A DNA stretch of 64,000 bases, taken from Diphasiastrum complanatum (Eukaryota; Streptophyta; Lycopodiopsida; Lycopodiales; Lycopodiaceae). Each line of letters opens with the position of its first letter. The stretch's first letter is position 1. The stretch is from NCBI GenBank assembly GCA_029204225.1, contig CM055103.1:55613885-55677884 (forward strand). Reading direction: 5' to 3'. Under the pieces are notes generated by a model. It had not been told where the DNA came from. It worked only from the letters and a program-made list of their open reading frames with translations, and made no database searches. The translations under genes and the position numbers were made by a program. Positions 11,862 to 23,545 of the stretch are shown piece by piece.

Positions 11862-12431
11862 CTATTCTTCTTTCCTTTCAGCTTCCAGCTTAAGCCTTTG
11901 TTCTTGTTGCTCGTACTTTAAATCATATTCCATAGTTTCCCTTAATCGAAACCCAGGTTGGAGAGAAGTAGTTTGCAGATAATTTTCTACAATGCTCCGA
12001 TATTGAGGTTGTAAGCCATATATATAGCATTGTACAAGATATACTTTGCCATAATCGAATATTGGGACCATCTGTTGGGATTCTCGATTGTACTCAACAA
12101 CTGTAGTTATCTGGTTCAAAGAACACCATTGGATGAAGTCCGATCGATTGAAGATCTGTCTACAAACTCTTTTGAAAGTTAACCAGTTCTCAGAAAGAAA
12201 TTCGTGAACGATGTTCCACCATGACTGAACATGTCCTTGGAAACCCGATGAAACAAAGAAAACCATATTATTGTCACCAATACATCCACTATAGTAGACG
12301 TTATAATCCAAATCTTCTAACCAATTGTCTACATCAACAGAGTGAATGCTTCCATCAAAGGTAGGACTAATGTATTCAGACAGTCGTTGGTTGTAATCAT
12401 AAGGTTTCCGTTGAGCACTGACTTTCCACAA
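11862..12431 (-). pseudogene. Gypsy-type gag (capsid) of the element with LTR at 12806-13323
   Basis: A 189-residue frame resembling plant retrotransposon gag: a hydrophilic start, then VDVDNWLEDLDYN, a Trp-rich middle (GHVQSWWN, LTFKRVCRQIFN), a capsid-like YIYGLQPQYRSIVENYLQT segment and a charged, coiled-coil-prone tail (YEQQEQRLKLEAERKEE). Gag packages the element RNA. It lies about 350 bases downstream of a primer-binding site on the same strand, where gag belongs. No zinc knuckle follows in frame. Start choice is uncertain. Confidence 0.6.
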
Positions 12432-12783
12432 TGAAATCTTATGTAAAGAAACTTGAAGGAAAAACTCAAATCAAATCTGAAAAATGCAAACAAAGCGAAA
12501 GGAAAATTCTAGTCACCTATTTTGATAGCTTTTAGAAAAAGTGCAATAACTTTTGCATCTCTTATCCAAATGCCTTACAAATTCATGCAAATGAAAGCTA
12601 AACAAAGCTCTACAAACCTATAGAATCAAATTAATAATGAAAAACAAAATTGAATGTCAAAAAATTTTCTGAGTAGACCAGAAAATTACAAACTTAAAAA
12701 TTAGCAAAAAGAAAGCTACAAATGCAATAAACTTATCAAATATAATGGAATCCACATAGAATCATCATGAATCATGGATCTAT

Positions 12784-12795
12784 GCTCTGATACCA
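12784..12795 (-). other. Primer-binding site matching initiator tRNA-Met
   Basis: The minus strand reads TGGTATCAGAGC, the standard complement of the 3' end of plant tRNA-Met used to start minus-strand DNA synthesis. It sits just inside the LTR at 12806-13323 and upstream of the gag. Confidence 0.85.
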
Positions 12796-12805
12796 AGAAA
12801 TTTCA

Positions 12806-13323
12806 TGTGCCAAATCCAAAACTAATAGCAATAACAATGAAGTAAAGCTAATAGCAAGAAAATAACAAGACAATCATGATAGCATATCAATAGAAAGCTA
12901 GATACATGGAGATCACCATGGAATCACATTAGCAATAAAATATATGGAAATGGAGCATTGATCATGTGGATAGGGCACATGAGACCTAGCAATGGAGATC
13001 TGTATGGCTCACATTCACAAGGAAGCTAGAAGCTCTCACTTGCAAATGAGCCAAAAGATTCAAAAGTTGATGTCTCTTGCCTAGTTATAGACAATGCTCT
13101 TACTTAACTAAACTTAATTATCTTGAGGGATAGTTAGCCCTTGTTAATTATTGTTTATTCTACATTGGACCTTTATTGGCCTATTATCCTTATTAACTAC
13201 TTTGGAGGGCCTAAAGAGGGAACAACCTTGTTATTAAGGCTAATAGCTCCTTTTGGGCCTACAAAGCTTACAATGGATATTATATTGCCTTGAAAAGCAC
13301 TGATGTACTAAAAGTACATGACA
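12806..13323 (-). mobile_element. 5' LTR of a minus-strand LTR element
   Basis: Starts at 13323 with TGTCATGTACTTTTAGTACA, which contains a small palindrome (GTACTTTTAGTAC), and ends GGCACA at 12806, ten bases before the primer-binding site. The start breaks into gypsy RT sequence of another element, so this is a nested insertion. No partner LTR was found at lower coordinates. Confidence 0.7.
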
Positions 13324-14509
13324 TTCTCATCTTCTCATTCTTCTTAAGAACAACGACAATTGGCAAAACCCATTCTGTATGTTCGATTTTGTAGGTTTTT
13401 CTTCGAAGAGCGCTTTGAGATCATCCAAGTATATTTCAAGGAATTTCTGCAAGTAGTCTTTGAAGGCAAACTACATAACTCTTTAAATGAACTAGGTGCA
13501 TACAAAGTCCAAACGACATTACTTTATAAGCATAAGTTCCTCATTTTATCGCAAAAGCTATTTTATGACGATCCGCAGGTGCGATCTTGACTTGGTTGTA
13601 ACCACTAAATCCATCCAAAAAACTATATGCTTCCGTTCCAGCAAGACGGTCCAAAATGCTTTCAATAAAGAGTAACAGAAAGTGATCCTTTCGTGTCACT
13701 TTGTTTAAAGCTTTGAAATTCACACAAATTCTCATCTTCCCATTCTTCTTAAGAACAACAACAATTGGTGAAACCCATTATGTATGTTTGATTTCGTAAA
13801 TAAAGTCGGCTTCAAGTAGTCTTTGTAGCTCTTTCTTTATAAGTTTAGTAACATTTGGGATATCCAAGCCAAATTCGTCATATTTAATGGAAAAGTGATT
13901 GGCTTTTCCAAAGTTCGATCAAGTAAGAAAATTTTGCTTAATTCGGATTGATTATCTTGTTGGCACATATAGCTTGCTGTACAATCCACTGTTGCAAGAG
14001 CTTGATTCCAATTGACAGTGTCGGTTTGAGAGTCATAGTGGACTCCCAGAGTCTTCGCTTGTCGATCATAGGTATGATCCGTTGTTGATGAATCATCATC
14101 TCCTCTTTGGAATACTAGCTTGATAGTCCAAGTGATTGGATCTACTTTGAGCGCACGCTCACGATTCTCAAAAGTAAATTTGTCGGTGCCCTAGTTATGA
14201 ACTACTTGCTCAACTCGTAACCATGGATGTCCCAATAAAATTCGATATACATTTGGCACGTCAGGTAAGTCCATTACTACAAAAATAATGACAAATTGTA
14301 CTCCAGCTATTTTGACAGGTACATCTTCAACCATTCCTCTTGGACGGATCAACCAACTTAATGCCAACATGCTTCAGCTTTGTAAGTCCCCATTTTGCAC
14401 ATAGTTTGGTTGAAATCAGGTTAACTCTTGAATCTCCATCAATCACGACTGCTTCTTTACCAAATTGTCTATGTTGTATCGGCAGGGTGATGTTTTTCTA
14501 CTCACTTTC
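13324..14509 (-). pseudogene. Gypsy-type protease and reverse transcriptase with internally repeated RT segment
   Basis: Minus-strand pol relic. A protease-like motif (EAVVIDGDSRVNLIS, about 14440-14400) precedes an RT whose start reads SPIVVVLKKNGKMRICVNFK, followed by SFLDGFSGYNQVKIAP, VMSFGL and, after frameshifts, the active site EIYLDDLKALF (about 13430). Straight after it the sequence jumps back to a second copy of the RT start (LPIVVVLKKNEKMRM, 13400-13330), which is cut off by the LTR at 13323. Two RT fragments are therefore joined by deletion or unequal exchange. It is the same family as the protease piece at 56900-58090. No RNase H or integrase remains. Confidence 0.8.
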
Positions 14510-15275
14510 CTAGGCAGTTCCTACATTGAGTATTTTGTTCGTTTCTTCAAACCCGGCACAAAAAAGTGCCATTTGAGTCAATCTTTCTACTAATACTTCT
14601 TTTGCTTTCGACACCAGCTTAAGAAATTCTCCCTGTGTAATATCCATCTTGATAGACAGAATATTTACGATCATTTCTGGTTGCAACGCTTCTGGTTCTG
14701 TCATCTTGAAGGGTTCTTCATGATGGTGCAACTGTGTATTAACATCTGTTCTTGGATCTGCGTGTGGCATAGAAGGAGAAGGAATTTCGGCTACTGCTTT
14801 AACGACTTCTTGGGCTTCTTCTTCTTGCAACTATTTGATCCACTATGTCATCTACTTTGAGATTCGGATATACCCCTAATGCGGTAGGTATATATGTAGT
14901 TGGTGCAGATTCAGCAGGTACTGGATCAACTAGAATCTCCTTCTGTTTCTGAGCTCTGGTTTTAACCATCAAAGGTAGAGCTGGTTCAGATTGAACGGTT
15001 GGCCTTTTCTTGATTGTAATTATATTCCTTGGAGCAGTAACCGGTAGTGGTTTGGGTCTTGCAGGACATTCTTTATAACATTGTCCATAACCACATTCTC
15101 TACAGAATGGTATAAATTTTCCTTTGTTCGAACATTCAACAACTCTATGGTTCTCTCCGCATGCAAAACATCCAAGTGGCACTCTGGTCCATTGTCTAGC
15201 TGCTTGTTGTTGCGCGGAAATATAAATAGCATATTGCTTTGAAGAACCACTCTCGTGATCATTGCTCATTAGCAC
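14510..15275 (-). pseudogene. Gypsy-type gag C-terminal part with Cys-rich knuckles, linker to protease
   Basis: Two overlapping minus-strand frames. The first (15275-14799) has Cys/His clusters of the nucleocapsid type (GCFACGENHRVVECSNKGK, CRECGYGQCYKECPARPKP) that bind RNA, followed by basic sequence. The second (14830-14510) carries on through ITQGEFLKLVSKAKEV and ALFCAGFEETNKILNVG into the protease. The change of frame near 14815 marks an indel. The same ALxCAGxE...VGAAWESE order occurs at 58060-57960. Confidence 0.75.
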
Positions 15276-15382
15276 AATAAGGTTTTGGTTCCATTAGATT
15301 AGTAGGAGGAGCACTTTGTTCCGTTGGAGCTTTCAGAGCTAATTGTTCTGGAAATCCAAGGGCAAAATTGAAAGGCTTTTCG

Positions 15383-15865
15383 TTAGACCCTTTGAATAAG
15401 TAGGTTCTCAGTATTGAAGCTTAGCATACCTTTGCTGGATAATCCAAGGATTAAATGAGCAAAAGTTGTTTCATGTCCCGTAGAGCTACATAGATGACAA
15501 ATAGTATTCGTCATTCCTCGTTTCAATGTTGGACATTCATTTATAGTGCGATTTCTCGCACAAATTGAACACCAGACATTTTCCCGGCTAGGAAAAGTCT
15601 TTGCAAACTTTTCAAGTTCTTTGTTCGCTTTTCCATGGAATTCTTTCAAGGCTTTTAGCTTTTCGTCGAACTGGGATTGCAGTTTTTTCAGCTGCATCTG
15701 TTGCATTTGACCAAGATTCTCGAACTCGTCGATCATCTTCTCTGCAGTTGCATTGATAATTGTTGATGCAATGGTAGTGGATGTTGTTGTGGTTTGTCCT
15801 GTCGTATAAGGCACATTTGGTTCGTCATCAGAATCTTCATCCCCCTCAAAAATTGCATCGTCCAT
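15383..15865 (-). pseudogene. Gypsy-type gag N-terminal part with coiled coil and Cys-rich motif
   Basis: A 160-residue frame: acidic start (FEGDEDSDDEPN), Thr-rich stretch, a coiled-coil-like segment (EFENLGQMQQMQLKKLQSQF), and a Cys-rich region (CSICARNRTINECPTLKRG, then CHLCSSTGHETTF). It lies upstream of the second knuckle frame on the same strand and is separated from it by a frame change near 15380-15275. Probably the same polyprotein. Confidence 0.65.
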
Positions 15866-16739
15866 AGCGCTTTGTATTGTAGCATTCGTTATGGTGTTTT
15901 AGCTCGCGTCTAATCCTTTTAGGTATACTTGCTAAAAACCACATAATCAAAGCATGTTGGAGAGAGAGGGAGAGTTGAACGAGAGTTGAGGAAGGTGTCG
16001 TATTTTAGAAATGAGAAGTTAGCTTAGAGGGATAAGACGAACACGAACGAGAAACGAACTCGAACAGAAATTGTTCGTGCACAACGGATCGAACTACGTG
16101 ACTCTCTCCGTAAGCATGACTATGCCTATCAGAAAGAATAGAACGTTAGTGATGGAAATCACGGTCGTTCTTGATTACGTAGCCAAACATTAATAAACGA
16201 AGCGCCAGAAGAATAATTTGTCGCGAATAGCAAGACAAATTATTGTCGTGAATGATTCGCGAAGAGCTAGACAGTGCTCGATTGATAATCAGTTGCGAAT
16301 TATTTGCAAAAGACAAGACTAAATATTAGTCGTGCTAAAAACATATTACCAGACAGAGCAACTAGAAAGATCAGACAGAATGAATAATAAGCATAACAAT
16401 ATTAACACAAGTCTGAACGCAGAACAAAGAATTGTATCAGATTAAGTATATCAAATATACATGTCAATAATGTGGTAGAGCACAAGAGATAGTAGCGGAC
16501 GAAACCGCGTGTCCTACGAAGCTTATTCAAACTGTAAAAGGAATGAAACCTTATTGCTGACAAATTAAAGAATCAATGCACAGAGCATCTACTTATGTCT
16601 ATCTCTGATAAGCTTCTCTTCTTCACTCGTTAATGAATACGCAAATGGTATTCAATATATACATAATGTTACAGGTGTGCAGATGAAGAACGTACAGGGT
16701 GGATGTGCTGTTTGTTGTGCATTAACACTGAGTGCTTTC
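15866..16739 (-). mobile_element. Retroelement leader and LTR-like sequence between a gypsy and a copia element
   Basis: No coding content. The part beyond 16340 should hold the 3' LTR of the copia element at 16740-20480 (minus strand). It has a TATA-like GTATATATTGAATACC near 16662 and resembles 41860-42230 in several short blocks (TCTGAACGCA...AATTG). Exact LTR ends are not visible. 15900-16340, with several CGAA/TCGC-containing short repeats, is probably the leader of the gypsy element. Confidence 0.4.
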
Positions 16740-18120
16740 GTGAATATGTCTACAACCATGTCCTGTTATGCAGTACGTTAAGCTTCCTTGTTGAGAACCT
16801 TGACCCTGATGTAGTGATATCTGATTTCAATGTGCTTACTCCTAGAGTGAAATCTAGGGTTGGTCGATAAGGCAATAGCACTTTGATTATCACAAAATAA
16901 AATTGTAGGGCTATACTAATTCAGATTAATATCTGATAGTAAATCTCTCAACCAAAACGCTTCCTTGATAGATTGAGAAGCAGCAATGTATTCTGCTTTT
17001 GTAGAAGAAAGTGCGACAGAAGTTTGCTTATGACTGTTCCATGAGATAGGACCTTTGTTGAAGAAGAATGTAAATCCAGATGTGGATTTACGATTGTCTA
17101 CATCTCCTCTCCAGCTTGCATCAGAATAACCACTGAGCCGATGGAGATTGTTGTTGCTGACATCTCCATAGCAGATGCACTGGTCCATGGTAGCTCAAAA
17201 ATATCTCATGACTCGTATGAGAGTCTTCCAATGGGTAATGCCAGGATTAGCCATGTATTGGCTGAGTGAGCTTACAGCAAAAGAGATATCAGGTCTTGTA
17301 CAAACAATTGCGTACATGAGAGATCCTAGTATCGATCGATAAGGGTATTCTCTCATTTGCTCCACTTCCTGCTTGGTCTGGGGACATTGGTCCTTTGACA
17401 GATGCAGGCCTGGATCCATTGGTGAGTGAGCTAATTTACAATTCATCAAATTATATATGTTGAGAACATTGTGAAGATACCTTTGTTGAGTGATGTAAAT
17501 CAGTCGATTTGCTCTGTCTCTGTGGATTTGAATTCCTAGAAAGAAGTGAGCTTCGTCCAGATCAGTCATGTCAAACTCTGAAAACAGCATCTGCTTTGAA
17601 TCCTTGACCATATTGGTATTGTTGCTGAAGAGCGATGTATCATCCACATACAAGGTGATGATAATGAAGGATTGTTGTACTGACTTGGAATAGACGTTGC
17701 AATCAACAGTGCTTGGTTTGAATCCTTATTTGATGAGGAATGTGTTGATCCACTGAAACCAAGCTCTGGCAGATTGTTTCAAGCCATACAGTTCTTTGTG
17801 GAGTTTACAGACATGATTTTTCATATCTTCCAGAACGTATCCTTTGGGCCGGATCATGTAGATATCTTCTTGTATCACTCCATTCAAATAGGCTGTTTGT
17901 ACATCGAGTTGATGCACTTCGAGGTCAGTAGCTGCAGCATAAGACAGGAGCATTCGGATCGACGAATGTTTGACGACTGGACTAAAAGTCTCACTGTAGT
18001 CAACATTCGGGATCTGGTGAATCCTCGTGCTACCAGTCTTGCCTTCCTTCGATCAATTGCTCCGTTGGCATTGTATTTGATCTTAAAAGATCCATTTGCA
18101 ATCAATGATATTGCAGCCAA
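16740..18120 (-). pseudogene. Ty1/copia reverse transcriptase and RNase H, defective
   Basis: Minus-strand RT reads ARLVARGFTRS, EVHQLDVQTAYLNG, LHKELYGLKQSARAWFQW and the active site MYVDDTSLF (from 17653), then TDLDEAHFFLGIQIHR and VCTRPDISFAVSSLSQY. RNase H follows: YSDASWRGDVDNRKSTSGF (17190-16916), [41 protein letters not shown], and VVDIFTKALS close to 16740. At least two stops and several frame changes (near 17200, 17660-17720, 18000) inactivate it. It shares private wording (MDQCICYG...SNNNLHRLSG) with the deleted copy at 35726-35905. Confidence 0.92.
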
Positions 18121-18684
18121 TAGGAGCTTCGACTAATGACCATGTCTGGTTCTTGATCAGAGAGGAATACTCTTTGTCCATAGCTTCTCTCCAGAGATCA
18201 GAGTTTGGTTGGCTGAGTGCCTCTTCGACTGTCGTCGGTTCCTGTATCAACAGACAAGCAAACTCAGGAGTATACCTTGTGGGCTATGGGCGCACTCGGC
18301 TTGATCTTCTGGGAAGATTCGACTGATGAACCGCTCCTGGGACTTCTTGCTAGGTAACAGCAACATCTTCGTCTGATTGGTTGTCTCAAAGTGGGTTGAC
18401 AATAGACACGCCTAAGCCAGAAGCTCGGACTGTCGTGTCAATGGCAGGCGACGAGGGCTCTTTTTGAGCAACATCCTTGCCTTTGAGGTCGACGAACTAA
18501 TCCTCGATGAAGATTGTATCCCGGCTATACAAGATTTGCTGGGTATCAAGATCATACAATTTATAAGTATTTTCAAATGAAGTATATCTGATCAAGATGG
18601 TCTTGAGACCTTGGAAGTCCAATTTCTTCCTCGTGTCTTTTGGGATCTACGCATAGGCAATGCATCCAAACACTCTTAGGTTCT
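18121..18684 (-). pseudogene. Copia integrase C-terminal region and linker to RT, decayed
   Basis: Between integrase core and RT of the same element. Broken minus-strand frames fit the usual integrase C-terminal part (LRVFGCIAYA-like and YKLYDLDTQQILYS-like traces near 18660-18500) and then the acidic linker. Heavy frame disruption; called mainly from position. Confidence 0.55.
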
Positions 18685-19428
18685 TCATAGAAGGCTTAGA
18701 GTCTGTCCACAATTATCTGAGAGGGCCTTGGTCGAACATCTCTTCAAGACGTAAGCTGCAGTGGAGACAGCTTCAGCCCATAATTTCTTAGGCAACGATG
18801 CATGCGATAACATACATTTGGAGGATTTAACCAAAGTACGGTTCTTCCTCTCGGCTAAGCCATTAGACTGAGGATCGTAAGGAGTGATGAATTGCTGCTC
18901 AATGCCCTGGCTTTGGTAATACTCCTTAAACTCGATAGAGATATATTCTCCACCGTTGTCTGACCTGAGGGCCTTAATCGTCCTTCCAGTCTCCTTCTCT
19001 GCATGCTCCTTGAAGATTCTGAAGCAGTTGAAGGCTTTGGATTTCTTCTTTATAAAATACACCATGGTCCTTCTGAAAAATTCATCAATAAAGGTTGTAA
19101 AATACTTCGCATCCTTCAGCGAAGGATTTTTCATCGGGCCACAAATATATGAATGTACAACATCTAGCAATCCTCTAGCAATATGTTGATGGCTTGATCT
19201 AAAAGGTTTCCTAGTCTGTTTACCAACTAGACAGTCTTGACAGATAGGTAACTCAACTCTTTCGCGAGGATAGTCGAGATCAAGAACAATAGATTGTCTA
19301 GACATTCGTTGTACAACATCATGATTTAAATGTCCAAGTCTATAATGCCAAAGTAAACCTTTATTTGAATAAGTTGAAGTACTGAGAGCCTGACTAGAGG
19401 CAGAAAAACAATGACTCAATTTGTACAA
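18685..19428 (-). pseudogene. Ty1/copia integrase, first catalytic Asp lost
   Basis: A 247-residue frame. The GAG-pre-integrase and zinc-binding part shows LLWHYRLGHLNHDVVQRMS and CQDCLVGKQTRKPF (H-H-C-C). The catalytic core follows: VVHSYICGPM, where Tyr (19147-19149) stands in place of the first catalytic Asp of the usual HSD; RSDNGGEY keeps the second; NGLAERKNRTL keeps the Glu. The frame closes after YVLKRCSTKALSD. Integrase inserts the cDNA into the genome. Loss of one acidic residue would abolish strand transfer. The related copy at 35371 keeps Asp here (VVHTDICGPM). Confidence 0.92.
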
Positions 19429-20480
19429 GTATCCATGCCTCTTTCTGAGTGCTAGGATCTTGCCTGTCCTACCAACTACTTTACACTGATCACATTCGAA
19501 TTCTACTATGTGTCCTAGATCTGTGATTCTACTTACAAAGAGCAGATTCGTAGATAAATTTGGTACATAAAGGACTTTAGAGAGTAGCTTAGACTGATCA
19601 TTAGCAAAGTTTAATCTTACAATGCCTTCACCTTTAATAGCCTGTGTGCTACTGTCACCAAGGTGGACATATTTCTCGGTACTGTAAGGTGTATTTAGGG
19701 CTTGAGATAGCCAATGAGGCTAGTCATATGCCAAGTGGCTTCGAAATCCAGGAACCAAGAGCTGTCGCCAGATGCTCCTTGATGGTTGGTCATGAAGGCA
19801 TCATGATCCACTTCTTGAATAGGCCATGCAGCTTATGCAGCTGCATTTGCCACTTGATTCGACTACCCCTTGCTGTTGTTCTTCGCTTGAAGTATTCAGC
19901 AGTCTTGTATTTCATGGTTGTTTCATTTGCAGTATCTCCAGAACAACTTCTTATTTGTCGTGCTCTTGTTGGCATACAAGGTGTGAGAATCAGTTGAGGA
20001 ACTTGAGGCTTCGTTCCTCCGCATGTCTTCCTGCAACAACATAGTAATGACTCTCGAAAGAGTCAATTCTGGATGAGTCGTGATGATCATCACCCAACTG
20101 TCGTAAGAAGCTGCGCAAGCTTGTAAGCAGTTGCATCACTGTGTCTTGATCGTCAATGACAGATCCGACAGCGGCCATTTGTCTTGGCAGGTTCTTGAAT
20201 TGATTAATGTGATTCTGCAAAGAATCACCATTCATCATCTTGAGGGAGTAGAATTTCTTCCTGAGATGTAGCTTGGAAGCTATATCTCGCACTTCATATA
20301 GTGTGCTCAAGATGTCCCAGACTTCTTTTGATGTCTGAGCCTCGGATACATGGCCGATCTGGGTATCTGTGATGTTGAGGATGATCAGCGCAAAAGCCTT
20401 TCCATCCTTCAGCTTCCATCTAGCGATTACTGCATCGTCAGAGGGTAGGATATCTACCTGAGTTCCTTGGATGATAGTGC
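19429..20480 (-). pseudogene. Ty1/copia gag and protease, 5'-truncated and decayed
   Basis: Minus-strand gag reads RWKLKDGKAFALIILNITDT, IGHVSEAQTSKEVWDILS, then ASKLHLRKKFYSLKM (20310 on) and NHINQFKNLPRQMAAVGSV. The knuckle remnant is RYCK*NNHEIQDC near 19930-19890. The protease motif (about 19750) reads LDFEATWHMT where D-S-G-A-T is expected, so its active site is gone. Gag begins abruptly at about 20480 without a start codon, joined to unrelated sequence, so the element's 5' end and 5' LTR are missing. Confidence 0.85.
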
Positions 20481-21579
20481 TTGAAAGGTTAAATAATTTT
20501 CCATGGATTAACAGTGGTATTCATGGATAAAAATAATTAGTTGATCCATGTGCGAATCCTTTTCTAATCTATTCAAGTTGGTTTTCCAAGAGATAATGGT
20601 TTCTATAATTAGAGAAGAATACCTATTGGATAAGTTGTTATGATGGTATGTTGGGTCATTAACTGTCTTGGAGTTGGTTGATGCAACATTTGCTATAGAC
20701 TTGTCCGGTTCAGCGGGATCTTCTGTAAGACTTCTCCTTGACTGTATCTGGTGTGATATAACTTTTATTGGAAACTTGTGGAGTTTCCTGTTAAAAGGGG
20801 GAGAAATAGTTAGTAGAAAGTTGCCTGGGTGAAACACCTATAGTATTGATTCTAGATTGAATCCATAATGTGTATAGATGTAGAACTTGAGCTTGAATCA
20901 GAATTGATAGGATATTATGGATGTTGTTGGGATCTTCTAAGGATAGAAATCTAGTTAGAAGATGTATGGGAAATTTTTTAGAAGCAATTCTTGTGTGAAT
21001 AGGAAGTCACTAATTACGAACCAGACAGGTTGGTATTGGGTGATCCTATTACAAGAAAGGGTTGTTTAGTTTCTTGTTGGTTTGATCAACTTGAGTTAGT
21101 GAGAACTAGGAGTTGATGCAAAGAAAGAAATTTTTAGCAAATGATATATGGATTTAGAAAAAAAATCTCTGATCAAGATTTTGGGTTCCTATTCGATGGA
21201 AAAAAGAGCACTCTTGGAGAGATATACTCTCTCATGTTAACTGGGTTACACGATTCTCAGTTAGGCATCTAATATACAGATTGGATATGATCTGTGGAGA
21301 TATGCTATGTAATGATTCATAGTGGGATCATGTGTTTTTGCGCAAATTCTTAATCTTGTGGATTCACTATGAGATCAGTGGACTGAGTTTATTTGCATGC
21401 ATAAACTAGTCAAAAAACATAGGCATATTGTTGAGAAGTGTCTTTTGACAATTTCTCTCTTGGTGCATAGATTTGGTACGGAGGATTTTCTTTTGGCCAT
21501 AGTTAATGCCTTTCGTAGAATCTTATGTGTTGAATTGATAACAGTGCTAGTGGAGTAATGTAAAATGCGTGAAGGCTAG
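20481..21579 (+). mobile_element. Decayed retroelement sequence, probably upstream pol of the next element
   Basis: No intact frame. Position just upstream (+ strand) of recognisable gypsy integrase pieces suggests old pol. I see no domain I can name. Confidence 0.3.
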
Positions 21580-23002
21580 TGGGCTGTTGCATCCATTAGA
21601 TAATCCTACTAAGTGGTGGGATAGTATCTTGATGGATTTTGTAGTCGGTTTACCGTGTACGAATAAACAAGAATGGTGCAATTTGGGTCATAGACATTGA
21701 CTGGTTTATTTAATTGGTTATGTTTATTTCGGTAGAGACTATAGTGTAAGCATCTGAGCTGTTGGACGATTCTACAAGATATCATTATCTGTTGATATTG
21801 TAGATAAGTTGTATCGATTGTAAGTCACAGCCATTATGAGTTCTTTTGTGACTCAAGTAATGGGTGATTTACATAAGATATCTTGGAACTTTTGGTTCTA
21901 ATTATTTTTTGTTGAAAAATAAATTATCATGGAAACTTAGTCGGAGTTGGATAATAAGGTTAATTAATCTTACGTTATTCTAGATCAAAACTTAAGAGTA
22001 TTGGGATCTAGATGTGTTCTAGATGGAATCTTGACATTGAAATGACATGTTGAGTCATGTCGACAGTTCCTTATTGACATTGTAAGGAGAGTAGATTCAC
22101 ATAAATCGAGAACTTTCCAAGTGGAAAGGATTTTTTGTGGAGCAACTCTCATGTCTTTAAGAGTATTTGCATTCATGTTCTCTTATTTTCAAATATAGAA
22201 TAAGAATCCGGTGAATAATGATTGACGAATCATAGTTCAGGTTTCAGTCTATATTTGACTTTCAAGAGACGATAACGTGAGTGATAAGGTTGGATGTTTT
22301 GTGCATCAGTCTCCTGATGGCAATATCGTTGGATAAGGTATCTTCCATGGATTGACTTTGTTTGTAACAATAGTAAGCATTACTGGGTATAGTCCGTTTA
22401 TGCTAATGTATGGATTCCATCCTAGATCTCTGATAACGGTTGAAACTGAGTCGGTTAAAGTTCAGAAAGTAGCAGATTTCTTGTGTGAAATGCAAGAAAT
22501 GTTACAATTAGCACGTAAAAAAGTTCTAAGTGCCCAGGAGCGTGTAAGACATTTTGCTAATTTGAAAAGATCGCCTCGAGAGTTTCAAGTTGGGGATTGG
22601 GTATATTTTAGAATTATGAAGGGTTCTAAGGTAATGCATGGGAAAACATTACAAGTTGTCTGCTCGTTATTGTGGACCATATAAAATCTTGAATTGGATC
22701 TTTAGTTTACCAGTTAGAATTACTAGAGGGAATAAAGTTTCATTCCATGTTCCATGTTAGTCATCTAGAGATGAGTTTACATGTGAGGGATTGCCTTGGT
22801 TCTGGTAAAGTCTAGATTCATTTGAAGACTTATCTGAAAGGATGTCTTCAGAACCTGAAAAGATGCTTGATACAAGATCCAAGCGATTGCGTAATCAAGA
22901 AGTTATTGAGCATCTGGTTCAATGGAAAGGATATTCTGAGGATGAGGTTTCATAGGAACTAGAAGGTAATCTAAAGAAAAATTTCTCGGACTTTGAGTTC
23001 TG
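21580..23002 (+). pseudogene. Ty3/gypsy integrase and chromodomain relic
   Basis: Heavily decayed + strand chromovirus pol. At 21592 the frame reads LLHPLDNPTKWWDSILMDFV, parallel to LLHPLEILAGKWESISMDFI of the element at 1501. At 22376 it reads ITGYSPFMLMYGFHPRS, then VKVQKVADFLCEMQEM and AQERVRHFANLKRSPREFQV. The chromodomain survives at about 22840-23002 (EPEKMLDTRSKRLRNQEVIE, HLVQWKGYSEDEV, one TAG where Trp or Arg would stand). Most of the central integrase core is unreadable. It is much older than the element at 1-2974. Confidence 0.85.
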
Positions 23003-23014
23003 AGGACAGAACTA

Positions 23015-23545
23015 AAATAAGGGGGAAGCATGTTACGACCCTAATGGGGGTTTGTACCATTAGGGGCTATCTTGGTTGTAGGGGCCAGGCCTAATCTGGA
23101 TAGTAGTCGAGTAGGACCATGGGGTCACACCCACATGCGGTATAGGCATGTGTGTTTCATCCTAGTATGGGATAGCATGTACATGCATTATGCTTATGCA
23201 TGGGTCTTGACTATTATGGATTAGGGGTACCTACATGCAGTGGACATGCATGGGGGATTGGCATGATCAGTTAGAGTGCTTCCATGTGGATTTAGTGCAT
23301 GGGCAGGTGGGGTTGGCTATATCTCTATATATACCCTCACCAGTGTCTATGAGGATTATGGAAGAGTCTGTGGCCGTTATGTCTATGAAGCGCTCTTCTT
23401 GTGGATTGCCTATCTCCTGGATTGCTAGGGGGCTCGACCGATATTGGGTCTAGGTTTGGTTGGGATGGTTTCGTCTACTGCAATCCTCCCTTTGGTGTTC
23501 TAGGAAGCTCTATCTCGGTTGGGAGTCCTGGGGGACGGCGCCTAC
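23015..23545 (+). mobile_element. Polypurine tract and 3' LTR of the decayed gypsy element
   Basis: AAAATAAGGGGGAAGCA (23014-23030) leads into TGTTACGACCCTAATGG at 23031. A TATA box (TATATCTCTATATATACC) lies near 23315. The LTR contains several CATGCA-type short repeats. Its right border is not visible; a different minus-strand element is present from about 23546. Confidence 0.65.
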
